Assembly (NCBI GenBank): GCA_031393795.1
Contig: JANMWE010000313.1
Span: forward strand, 1 to 13,645
Length of the DNA: 13,645 nucleotides
From: CAMLHU01 sp031393795
GTDB lineage: Bacteria > Gemmatimonadota > Gemmatimonadetes > Gemmatimonadales > GWC2-71-9
Direction of reading: 5' to 3'
Program-made: the position numbers and the translations under genes
Notes under the pieces: generated by a model
Seen by the model: the letters and a program-made list of their open reading frames with translations, nothing else
The model's database searches: none
What the model was told of the DNA's origin: nothing
In this document: positions 6,590 through 12,026 of the stretch, piece after piece
How the letters are laid out: every line of letters starts with the position of its first letter
Numbering within the stretch: the stretch's first letter is position 1

Positions 6590-6676
6590 CAGTGAGGAGT
6601 GAGGAGTGAGATGTGAGGAGTGGTGTTCGAGGCAGAGTGCAGTTCCTCCTCACTCCTGACTCCTCACTCCTCACTG
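6590..6676. repeat. Inverted pair of 7-nt tandem repeat arrays (31-bp arms, 25-bp loop)
   Basis: Left arm 6590-6620 is built of GTGAGGA-type heptamers and right arm 6646-6676 of the complementary TCCTCAC type. The first 18 outer positions pair perfectly and most of the remaining 13 also pair. The element fills the 95-bp gap between the GAF-protein stop (6678) and the deacetylase start (6582). In the minus-strand transcript it would form a long stem just after the GAF stop codon, so it could attenuate or protect the message. No T-tract for an intrinsic terminator is seen. Confidence 0.8.
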
Positions 6677-6677
6677 C

Positions 6678-7133
6678 TCACAGCAGGACCGCCAGCGCAT
6701 CCGCCACGCGCCGGACCTCCGCGTGCTCCGCGGGGGTGAAGGGATCCACGGCGTCGCTGTCGACGTCGATCTGGCCGAGGATCTCGTCGCCGCGACGGAT
6801 GAGGACGACGAGCTCGGCGCGGGTCTCGAGATTGCAGGCGAGATAGTTCTCGCGGGCGCGTACGTCGGCGACGTTCTGGTCTGCGCCGAGCGCCACGGCC
6901 GTGCCGCAGACGCCGACCCCGACGGCGATCCGGGTATGGTCGGTGGCGCGGCCGGCGTGCGCCTCCAGCACCAGCTCCCCCTGCTGCATCATATAGAGGT
7001 AGACGCCGGTGTATGGCCCGCCCGCGGCCTTGATATGGTCGGCCGTGTACTGGAGCAGTCCCTGGCGTCCCACGTCCTTGGCGAAGCGGCCGCGGAGTCC
7101 GCCGACGATCTTCTGTCCGTCCAGCACCGGCAT
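6678..7133 (-). CDS. GAF-domain protein, free methionine-(R)-sulfoxide reductase-like
   Basis: 151 aa, a single GAF domain. The pattern matches the YebR/fRMsr group, which reduces free methionine-R-sulfoxide: GVGVCGTAV (72-80), NVADVRARENYLACN (87-101), ELVVLI (107-112) and GQIDVDSDAVDPFTPAEHAEV (120-140). C76 and C100 correspond to the second and third of the three cysteines of the E. coli enzyme; C100, in the 'I.C....SEIV.P' position, is the expected catalytic one. The first cysteine, usually about ten residues before GVCG, is absent (ATDHTRIAVG), as is the serine of the 'SE' pair (RAE here). It is therefore a reductase with a two-cysteine cycle or a related small-molecule-binding GAF protein. 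The ATG overlaps the stop of the M28 peptidase gene (ATGA), so the two are translationally coupled. Cytoplasmic. Confidence 0.82.
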   Translation of the reverse strand: MPVLDGQKIVGGLRGRFAKDVGRQGLLQYTADHIKAAGGPYTGVYLYMMQQGELVLEAHAGRATDHTRIAVGVGVCGTAVALGADQNVADVRARENYLACNLETRAELVVLIRRGDEILGQIDVDSDAVDPFTPAEHAEVRRVADALAVLL

Positions 7134-8407
7134 CAGCTTCCTCCGCGCACGCCGAAGGTGACCTTGGTGGTGATCCGCTGGCCGTCGCGGAGATATACGA
7201 GGTCGACTGTGTCGCCGGCGCGGTGGCTCCGGAGCACGGCGGTCATCCCCTGGAGATCGGCGACGTCGATCTCCCCCATCCGGACGATGATGTCGCCCCC
7301 CTTGAGCCCGGCGGTCTCGGCGGGACTCCCGGCCCGCACCCCCATGATCCGCACACCCCCCGGGCTCTCACTCATGTCGGGGATCGAGCCGAGGTAGGCC
7401 CCGTAGCCCGGGGTCACCGCGGTGGTCGAGCTCCCCGCGGCGGCCTGCGGCGGCGGGAGATCGACGAAGGAGAGCGGCGTGGGGCGATCACCGATCACGC
7501 CGATCACGTCGGCGGCGAAGTTCGCGACCCGCGCGATCCCCTCGGTCGAGATGAGCGCAAAGTCGTCGGTGGGGCGGTGGTAGTCCTCGTGCAGGTCGGT
7601 GAAGAAATGGAGCACCGGCCGCTTCATTGCATAGAACGACGCGTGGTCGCTCGGCCCGTAGCCGTCGCCCGAGGCCTTGAGATCGAAATGGTATCCGGCG
7701 TTGAGCGAATCGAGGAGCCGGGGCCATTCGAGTGCAGTGCCCGCACCATACACGATGAGCCGGTCGTTCCGGAGCCGGCCGACCATGTCGAAGTTGAGCA
7801 TCGCGATGGTCTGATCCATCGGATAGAGCGGGTGCTTGGTGTAGTACGCCGAGCCGAGCAGCCCTTCCTCCTCGCCGGTGAACGCGATGAAGACGATGGT
7901 GCGGGCGGGGCGATGGTCCTTGAGTCGTTTGGCGATCGCCAGGATCGCGGCGGTGCCCGAGGCGTTGTCGTCCGCGCCGTTGTGGACCTTGCCGGTGCTG
8001 TCGGGGGCCATCGAACCGAAGCCGCCGAGCCCCAGGTGATCGTAGTGCGCGCCGACGATGATGATCTCGTTGCGGAGCCGGCGATCGTGACCGATGAGCA
8101 CCGCGACGACGTTGCGTCCGGCGGCGCCGTTGGCGAGTCCGGCGTGGGCGGCGGCGGGGGCGCTCGGGTCGACGGTGAAGTTCTGGAACCACCCCTGCGG
8201 GCCGGGCTGGAGCCCCAGGCGCTGGAAGCGACGGGCGAGGTATTCGGCCGCGCTGTCGGCGCCGGGGGAGCCGAGCTTGCGGCCGGCGAGACGGTCGTCG
8301 GCGAGGTAGCGCACGTCGGACTGGATGTCGCGGACTTCGGCGTTCTGCGCGGCGAGGGGGGCGGCGAGCGCGAGGCTCAGCAAGGTGACAGAAATGAGGC
8401 GGCGCAT
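7133..8407 (-). CDS. Exported M28-family zinc aminopeptidase with C-terminal PDZ domain
   Basis: 424 aa. A short signal peptide (MRR, hydrophobic 4-16, cleavage probably after APLAA near residue 20) sends it out of the cytoplasm. The M28 di-zinc peptidase core (about 95-305) shows GAHYDHLG (H121, D123), NGADDNASG (bridging D147), FTGEEEGLLGS (catalytic and ligand E179/E180), NFDMVGR (D207), SDHASF (H255) and DYHRPTDD (H277). A PDZ domain follows (about 335-420; GVRIMGVRAGSPAETAGLKGGDIIVRMG), which probably binds C-termini or tunes the peptidase; this M28-PDZ arrangement is known in bacteria. A linker rich in P and A joins them (310-335). It is the first gene of the minus-strand cluster, read away from the ECF operon. 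The ATG has no ribosome-binding site, and a TATCTT box lies 9 nt upstream, hinting at a very short leader. The stop overlaps the GAF gene start (ATGA). Confidence 0.93.
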   Translation of the reverse strand: MRRLISVTLLSLALAAPLAAQNAEVRDIQSDVRYLADDRLAGRKLGSPGADSAAEYLARRFQRLGLQPGPQGWFQNFTVDPSAPAAAHAGLANGAAGRNVVAVLIGHDRRLRNEIIIVGAHYDHLGLGGFGSMAPDSTGKVHNGADDNASGTAAILAIAKRLKDHRPARTIVFIAFTGEEEGLLGSAYYTKHPLYPMDQTIAMLNFDMVGRLRNDRLIVYGAGTALEWPRLLDSLNAGYHFDLKASGDGYGPSDHASFYAMKRPVLHFFTDLHEDYHRPTDDFALISTEGIARVANFAADVIGVIGDRPTPLSFVDLPPPQAAAGSSTTAVTPGYGAYLGSIPDMSESPGGVRIMGVRAGSPAETAGLKGGDIIVRMGEIDVADLQGMTAVLRSHRAGDTVDLVYLRDGQRITTKVTFGVRGGS

Positions 8408-8416
8408 AGTGGCCTA

Positions 8417-8422
8417 AAGATA
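8417..8422 (-). promoter_or_regulatory. Possible -10 box (TATCTT) for the M28 peptidase gene
   Basis: TATCTT on the minus strand ends 9 nt before the ATG at 8407. If used as a -10, transcription would start within a few bases of the ATG and the message would be nearly leaderless, in keeping with the absent ribosome-binding site. No convincing -35 hexamer is seen. A TATCTT also precedes the HEAT-repeat gene (11988-11993) and TATACCTT precedes ecfS (8813-8820). Confidence 0.3.
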
Positions 8423-8467
8423 GGTGCGTTGGGGCAGGGTCCGCTCGGTGGAGAGGACAGCCGCGCG

Positions 8468-8495
8468 GGAACCCAAGATGAGCAGGAACCCAAGA
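8468..8495. repeat. Direct repeat GGAACCCAAGA x2 (period 17)
   Basis: Perfect 11-bp copies at 8468-8478 and 8485-8495. The first extends to GAACCCAAGATG (8469-8480), which is identical to 786-797 in the inverted repeat upstream of the DUF255 gene, so the two places seem to carry members of one dispersed repeat. Confidence 0.6.
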
Positions 8496-8555
8496 GGCTC
8501 CGATCTGCGGGGACGTGGTTCGTATAGACGGAGAGATGGACGGGTACAGAAATCC

Positions 8556-8611
8556 ACAAGACCCTCAGAGCCTTGAGCGGAGGTTGGCTCCGGCACTTGG
8601 ATCGGTCTTGT
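8556..8611. repeat. Nested stem structure in intergenic DNA
   Basis: ACAAGACC (8556-8563) pairs perfectly with GGTCTTGT (8604-8611), and inside it GAGCC (8568-8572) pairs with GGCTC (8586-8590). This may be a structured leader RNA or operator, or chance. It lies 230 bp before ecfS, rather far for a translation-level switch. Confidence 0.4.
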
Positions 8612-8624
8612 TGTGATCATGCGG

Positions 8625-8662
8625 TTTCTGAGTTCTATGGCTCTTCTTTCTGAGTTCTATGG
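8625..8662. repeat. 16-bp direct repeat, period 22
   Basis: TTTCTGAGTTCTATGG occurs perfectly at 8625-8640 and 8647-8662, with 6 bp between copies. A centre-to-centre distance of 22 bp is about two helical turns, so both copies face the same side of the DNA, as in tandem operators for a DNA-binding protein. Only two copies are present, too few for a CRISPR. Confidence 0.6.
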
Positions 8663-8812
8663 GTTTTCAGGGTCCCTGCTCCCGACCATCTCAGCCTTGT
8701 TGCGAGGCCTCCCCCCGGGCGGATCATCCCGGGTTCCTGCGCCGCAGTCCTCGCCCTGAGCGGACGCGCCGTTCCTCACCCCGTCCCTCCCTCCTCAAGG
8801 CTCCCGGCCCCG

Positions 8813-8820
8813 TATACCTT
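8813..8820 (+). promoter_or_regulatory. Possible -10 region (TATACCTT) for the ECF operon
   Basis: TATACCTT lies 23 nt before the ecfS ATG at 8844, in an otherwise C-rich tract. TATACC matches four of six positions of the TATAAT consensus. No convincing -35 is visible and no Shine-Dalgarno sequence precedes the ATG. Confidence 0.3.
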
Positions 8821-8843
8821 TTGGCCCTCCTCTCCCGCACCCG

Positions 8844-9419
8844 ATGAACCCACGGAATTTGGCCCTCATCCCGACCTGCGTCGCATTGAACGTGGTGCTC
8901 GGGCGCATCGTGGCGGAGCTCGCCCTCCCGGTCTTCCTCGACACGATCGGGACAGTGACCGCGACCGCGCTCGCCGGTCCCTGGGCCGGGATCACCACCG
9001 GGCTCATCAGCCAGGGGCTGGTGGCGCTCACCAGCGGCCAGATGATGTGGCTCGCCTTCGCGCCGATCCAGGTGCTCATCGCGCTGGTCGCGACGGCGGC
9101 GGCGCGGCGGGGCGGGTTCGCCAATGCGCCGCTCGCCATCCTCTGGGGCGCGCTCTGCGGCACCCTCGGCGGATTCACCTCCGCGGTGATCTCGTATTTC
9201 GTGTTCGGTGGCGTGACCACCACCGGCATCACGGCGCTCGGCGCCCTCTTCCGCTACCTCCAGTTCAGCCTTCCGGCGGCGGTGACCATCAGCTCGGTCG
9301 TGGCCGACGTGCTCGACAAGTCGCTCACCTTCGGGTTCACCGGACTCGTGCTCCGCGCGCTGCCGTTGCGGCTGGCGAGCCGATTCCCCCTGGCACTCCG
9401 GGCCACGGGGCGAGAGTGA
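8844..9419 (+). CDS. ECF transporter substrate-binding S component
   Basis: 191 aa integral membrane protein, the right size for an S component (about 170-210 aa). Hydrophobic segments lie near residues 7-24, 34-60, 67-86, 96-120 and 137-172, consistent with five or six helices. The first helix contains small residues (PTCVALNVVLG, 10-20), as in S components that pack against EcfT. LPVFLDTIGT (28-37) and ALAGPWAGITTGL (42-54) resemble a widespread S-component subgroup whose ligand I cannot name; vitamins, vitamin precursors or cations are usual. It captures the substrate and topples in the membrane for release inside. It is first in a four-gene operon followed by dedicated T and two A genes, as in group I ECF systems, so the module need not share energisers. 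The stop overlaps the ecfT GTG (GTGA). Confidence 0.85.
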   Translation: MNPRNLALIPTCVALNVVLGRIVAELALPVFLDTIGTVTATALAGPWAGITTGLISQGLVALTSGQMMWLAFAPIQVLIALVATAAARRGGFANAPLAILWGALCGTLGGFTSAVISYFVFGGVTTTGITALGALFRYLQFSLPAAVTISSVVADVLDKSLTFGFTGLVLRALPLRLASRFPLALRATGRE

Positions 9420-10168
9420 GCCGAGCCGCCGCGCCCGACGGACTGACGGCGCGGGCCCACCCGTTCACCCCGCTCGTCGCGACCCTCGCCATCATCGCGC
9501 TCGCCTTCCTGCTCCCCGCCCCCGGCGGGCCGGTGGTGCTCGCCCTCCTCGTCGCCCTCTTCGTCCCGCTGAGCGGCGACACCCGCGCGTTCCTCCCGGC
9601 AGCGTGGCTCGCGCTCCCGTTCTGGCTCCTCCTCGGCCTCCTCCACGGGGTCCTGGGCGAAGGGCCGCGGGTCGCGGTCGGGCCGCTGACCTTCTCGGCT
9701 GCCGGGCTCACGCTCGCGCTCACGACCAGCGCCCGCCTCACTGCCGTCATCCTGGCGAGCGTCCTCCTGCTTCGCGGCTTCCGCCCGGGCCGCTTCGTGG
9801 ACGCGGCCCTCGAGAACGGCTGGCCCTGGTCGATCGCGTATCTCAGCGCCGCGACCCTCAACGCCATCCCCCGGTTCCAGGCGCGCGCCACGCGGGTGCA
9901 GGAGGCGATGCGCTCGCGCGGGCTGCGCGTGCGCGGGAGCCTCGTCACGCGCCTCCTCGCCTTCATCCCCCTTGCGCTGCCGCTGATGCTCGGCGCATTG
10001 CACGACGTGGACGAGCGCGCCTTCGCCCTCGCCACCCGCCAGGTGCGCGCCGATGGCGCGCGACGCACGGCCCTTCGCCCCCCGGCCGATACGCCGGCCG
10101 ACCAGGCGACGCGGTGGGGAGCCATGGCCCTGGTCGGCGGCGTGGCGCTCTGGCGGATCTTCCGATGA
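9416..10168 (+). CDS. ecfT: ECF transporter transmembrane (energy-coupling) protein EcfT
   Basis: 250 aa from GTG 9416-9418, chosen because it overlaps the ecfS stop by GTGA; a longer in-frame reading would run backwards through ecfS. Hydrophobic helices at about 18-34, 38-52, 60-80, 90-120 and 178-196, plus a C-terminal one at 233-248. Between them is a long cytoplasmic coupling region (122-178 and 197-230). The first coupling motif, of the A-R-G type, is seen in QEAMRSRGLR (162-171); the second is only partly preserved (ERAFALATRQVRADG, 200-214). These helices normally dock into the grooves of the two ATPases. It links the ATPases to the S component. The stop overlaps the ecfA1 ATG by 4 bp. 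The divergence of the second coupling motif fits partners with altered Q-loop regions, which is an inference. Confidence 0.87.
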   Translation: MSRAAAPDGLTARAHPFTPLVATLAIIALAFLLPAPGGPVVLALLVALFVPLSGDTRAFLPAAWLALPFWLLLGLLHGVLGEGPRVAVGPLTFSAAGLTLALTTSARLTAVILASVLLLRGFRPGRFVDAALENGWPWSIAYLSAATLNAIPRFQARATRVQEAMRSRGLRVRGSLVTRLLAFIPLALPLMLGALHDVDERAFALATRQVRADGARRTALRPPADTPADQATRWGAMALVGGVALWRIFR

Positions 10169-11013
10169 GCGCGCTCGAATTCACCCGGGTCACCTTCCGC
10201 TACCCGGCCTCCCGCCAGGTCCTCCGCGACGTGACCCTCCACGCCGGCGCGGGCCAGGTCACCTGGCTCTTCGGTCCGCTTGGCGCGGGCGCCAGCACGG
10301 TGCTCCTGGTGGCGGCCGGGCTCGCCCCATCTCTGACCGGCGGGACCCTCGAAGGGGAGGTCCGTGTGCTCGGCATCGCGCCGCAGGGGCAGGCGGGTCG
10401 CGCGGCGCTGCAAGGCCGGGTCGCGTACGTCACCGCGATGCCGTATCTCCAGCTCTCCGGGATGGCCGAGAGCGTCTTCGATGAAGTGGCGTTCGCCCCC
10501 GCCAACCTCGGCTGGAGTCGGGAACGGATCTGGGAGGCGGTCCCCGCGGCGCTCGAGCGCCTGGAAGTGGCGCACCTTGCTGACCGGGCGCCCGAGCAGC
10601 TCTCGGGTGGAGAGCTGCAGCGCGTGGTGATCGCGGCGATGCTGGTCCTTCGGCCGGAGGTCTGGCTCCTCGACGAGCCTTCATCCGCGCTCGATGCGGT
10701 CGGCCGCCGCACCGTCGAAGGGTTGATCCGTGCGGAGGCGCAGCGGGGGGCCGCCGTGCTGATCGCCACCGAGGACGCCGAGCTGGGGCTCACCGTGGCG
10801 GACGAAGCGATCCTGCTCGATGACGGGAGCACCATCGCGCGCGGGGCGCCGGCCGAGCTCCTCGGCACCGAGCTGATGTGGGAGATCGGGGCAGGCAGCA
10901 CGACGGTGGCGGAACTGGCCCGCGCGGCGAAGCAGCTTGCGTCAGTCCCGTCCGCACAGCTGATGCCCCCCTATCCGCTCACCCTCGACGCGGCCGTGGA
11001 GCGGTGGCGATGA
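10165..11013 (+). CDS. ecfA1: ECF transporter ATPase A1 with degenerate ATP-binding motifs
   Basis: 282 aa ABC ATPase; ATG 10165 overlaps the ecfT stop (ATGA). The ABC layout is complete but key residues are altered. Walker A reads GPLGAGAST (37-45), with A43 (codon GCC, 10291-10293) where lysine should be. The Q-loop reads YVTAMP (88-93), with A91 in place of glutamine. The H-loop reads IATEDAE (200-206), with E203 in place of histidine. The ABC signature LSGGELQR (146-153) and Walker B VWLLDEPSSALD (166-177, E171) are normal. In an ABC dimer, A1's Walker A, Q and H residues build one site with the partner's signature, while its own LSGGE serves the other. A1 therefore should not hydrolyse ATP in its own site but can complete A2's. 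The C-terminal extension (about 230-282) is typical of EcfA. The start of ecfA2 overlaps its stop (ATGA). Confidence 0.9.
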   Translation: MSALEFTRVTFRYPASRQVLRDVTLHAGAGQVTWLFGPLGAGASTVLLVAAGLAPSLTGGTLEGEVRVLGIAPQGQAGRAALQGRVAYVTAMPYLQLSGMAESVFDEVAFAPANLGWSRERIWEAVPAALERLEVAHLADRAPEQLSGGELQRVVIAAMLVLRPEVWLLDEPSSALDAVGRRTVEGLIRAEAQRGAAVLIATEDAELGLTVADEAILLDDGSTIARGAPAELLGTELMWEIGAGSTTVAELARAAKQLASVPSAQLMPPYPLTLDAAVERWR

Positions 11014-11792
11014 TCCAGTTCGATCGTGTCGCCTTCAGCTTTCCCCGCAATCCGGTCCTGCGCGAGATCACACTCGCGATGGGTCCGGGCGAAGCGGTCG
11101 GGCTCTTCGGCGCGAACGGCGCGGGAAAGACCACGATCCTCCGGCTCTGCATGGCGCTGCTGCAGCCGGAGCGCGGGAGCGTGACCGTTGCAGGACGGGG
11201 AGTGGCGGGTCTCGCCCCGGAGGACCTCGCGGGCGATGTCGGGTATCTCTTCCAGCGTCCCGAGGATCAGCTCATCCGCACGTCGGTCCGGGCCGAACTC
11301 GCGTATGCGCCCGAACGGCTGGGGTGGGCGGCCGGGAAGATCGCCGCCGCCGTGCAGGAAGCGCTCGCGACCTGTCGCCTCGAGGCGCAGGCGGAGACCC
11401 ATCCCTACGATCTGTCGGTCCCGAAGCGCCGGCTCGTGGCCCTCGCGAGCGTGCTGGTGACGTCGCCCAGGGTGCTGCTGCTGGACGAACCGACCGCCCT
11501 GCTCGACCGGAGCACCAGGTCGCTCGTGGCCGACGTGGTGCGGGCACGCGCCGCGGCGGGGACGGCCGTGATCGCGGTGGTGCACGACCCGGTCTTCGCG
11601 ATCGAGGCGCTGGATCGGGGGATCGCGCTGGCGGAAGGGCAGGTGCGGGAGGACGGGTCGGTGGAGCAGGTGCTCAGGTCGGGGGTGGCGGGGCTGGGTC
11701 TGCCACCGGCCGCGGTGGCGGCGGAGCGGGCAGGGGTGAAGAGCGCGAGTCTCCGGATGGCGGATCTGGCGGCGGCACTGGCAAGGCGGTAA
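11010..11792 (+). CDS. ecfA2: ECF transporter ATPase A2 with atypical signature motif
   Basis: 260 aa ABC ATPase; ATG 11010 overlaps the ecfA1 stop (ATGA). Walker A GANGAGKTT (34-42, K40), Q-loop YLFQRPEDQL (79-88, Q82), Walker B RVLLLDEPTALLD (154-166, E160) and H-loop AVVHDP (189-194, H192) are all canonical. FQRPEDQL is the Q-helix pattern characteristic of ECF ATPases. The signature motif, by contrast, reads YDLSVPKRRLVALAS (133-147), with V-P-K in place of the G-G-Q/E that contacts ATP bound to the partner. With A1's lost Walker A lysine, this makes one composite site degenerate on both faces and leaves the other (A2 Walker A + A1 LSGGE) intact. The C-terminal ~60 residues are low-complexity Ala/Val rich, with no recognised extra domain. 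It ends the operon; a palindromic repeat lies 36 bp downstream. Confidence 0.9.
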   Translation: MIQFDRVAFSFPRNPVLREITLAMGPGEAVGLFGANGAGKTTILRLCMALLQPERGSVTVAGRGVAGLAPEDLAGDVGYLFQRPEDQLIRTSVRAELAYAPERLGWAAGKIAAAVQEALATCRLEAQAETHPYDLSVPKRRLVALASVLVTSPRVLLLDEPTALLDRSTRSLVADVVRARAAAGTAVIAVVHDPVFAIEALDRGIALAEGQVREDGSVEQVLRSGVAGLGLPPAAVAAERAGVKSASLRMADLAAALARR

Positions 11793-11827
11793 GGCGGAGA
11801 TGATGCTAGGATGCTGGAGACCACATT

Positions 11828-11907
11828 CGGAACCGTCCCGAACGGAGTGAGGGACCTGGCCCGTCAAGCTAGGTCCCTCGTCACTTCCGCTCCTCGGGAC
11901 GGTTCCG
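11828..11907. repeat. Nested palindromic repeat downstream of the ECF operon
   Basis: Outer arms CGGAACCGTCCCGA (11828-11841) and TCGGGACGGTTCCG (11894-11907) are perfect 14-bp complements. Inner arms AGGGACCT (11850-11857) and AGGTCCCT (11871-11878) are perfect 8-bp complements around a 13-bp loop. The intervening bases (CGGAGTGA against the complement of TCACTTCCG) also pair partly. It could act as a hairpin at the end of the ECF transcript (no T-tract follows). It also resembles the AGGGAYCT...CTCGGGA type of dispersed palindromes I remember from several bacterial genomes. Confidence 0.75.
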
Positions 11908-11987
11908 AGATTTGACCGACTTTCGCCTTGTCTTGCAGTGTTCCATGGTCGCCAGGCCGAGGGGTGGCTCGGCGACCCGAGGAGGCG

Positions 11988-11993
11988 TATCTT
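11988..11993 (+). promoter_or_regulatory. Possible -10 box (TATCTT) for the HEAT-repeat gene
   Basis: TATCTT lies 33 nt before the ATG at 12027. It matches the box seen ahead of the M28 gene. No convincing -35 and no Shine-Dalgarno sequence is visible, so this rests mostly on position and the shared hexamer. Confidence 0.3.
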
Positions 11994-12026
11994 ACGCTGC
12001 CGCCTTGATTTGCGCGGCCTCCCCCT

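Larger units (their letters stand above)
8408..8843. other. Divergent intergenic region between M28 peptidase and ECF operon
   Basis: 436 bp with no convincing gene on either strand. It should hold promoters for both directions. It contains two copies of GGAACCCAAGA 17 bp apart (8468-8495), a nested stem region (8556-8611), and a 16-bp direct repeat TTTCTGAGTTCTATGG (8625-8640, 8647-8662). From about 8680 to 8810 it is C-rich and without obvious structure. I looked for riboswitch signatures (TPP, cobalamin, FMN, THF, preQ1) ahead of the transporter and recognised none. The stretch 8520-8670 looks less GC-rich than its neighbours. Confidence 0.6.

Noticed and set aside
7223..8527. 434-codon open frame on the plus strand
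   Set aside because: Antisense to the M28 peptidase, which has a signal peptide and all zinc ligands.
8414..8620. Small minus-strand frame of 68 codons in the divergent gap
   Set aside because: It ends inside the promoter side of the M28 gene, contains the GGAACCCAAGA repeat and shows no coding character that I can see.
8625..8662. CRISPR array
   Set aside because: Only two 16-bp copies with a 6-bp gap; no spacers or cas genes.
8408..8843. Riboswitch controlling the ECF operon
   Set aside because: No conserved core of the TPP, cobalamin, FMN, THF or preQ1 classes was recognised; the nested stem alone is not sufficient.
8659..8847. Small plus-strand frame of 62 codons before ecfS
   Set aside because: Ser/Arg/Pro-rich product from a C-rich tract, overlapping the likely promoter and the ecfS start.
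10291..10293. Loss of the Walker A lysine in EcfA1 as a simple sequencing error
   Set aside because: Lys (AAG/AAA) to Ala (GCC) needs several base changes. It is accompanied by matching Q-loop and H-loop changes and by the complementary signature change in EcfA2, so chance error is unlikely.
9337..10575. 412-codon open frame on the minus strand
   Set aside because: Antisense to ecfT and ecfA1, with no motifs.
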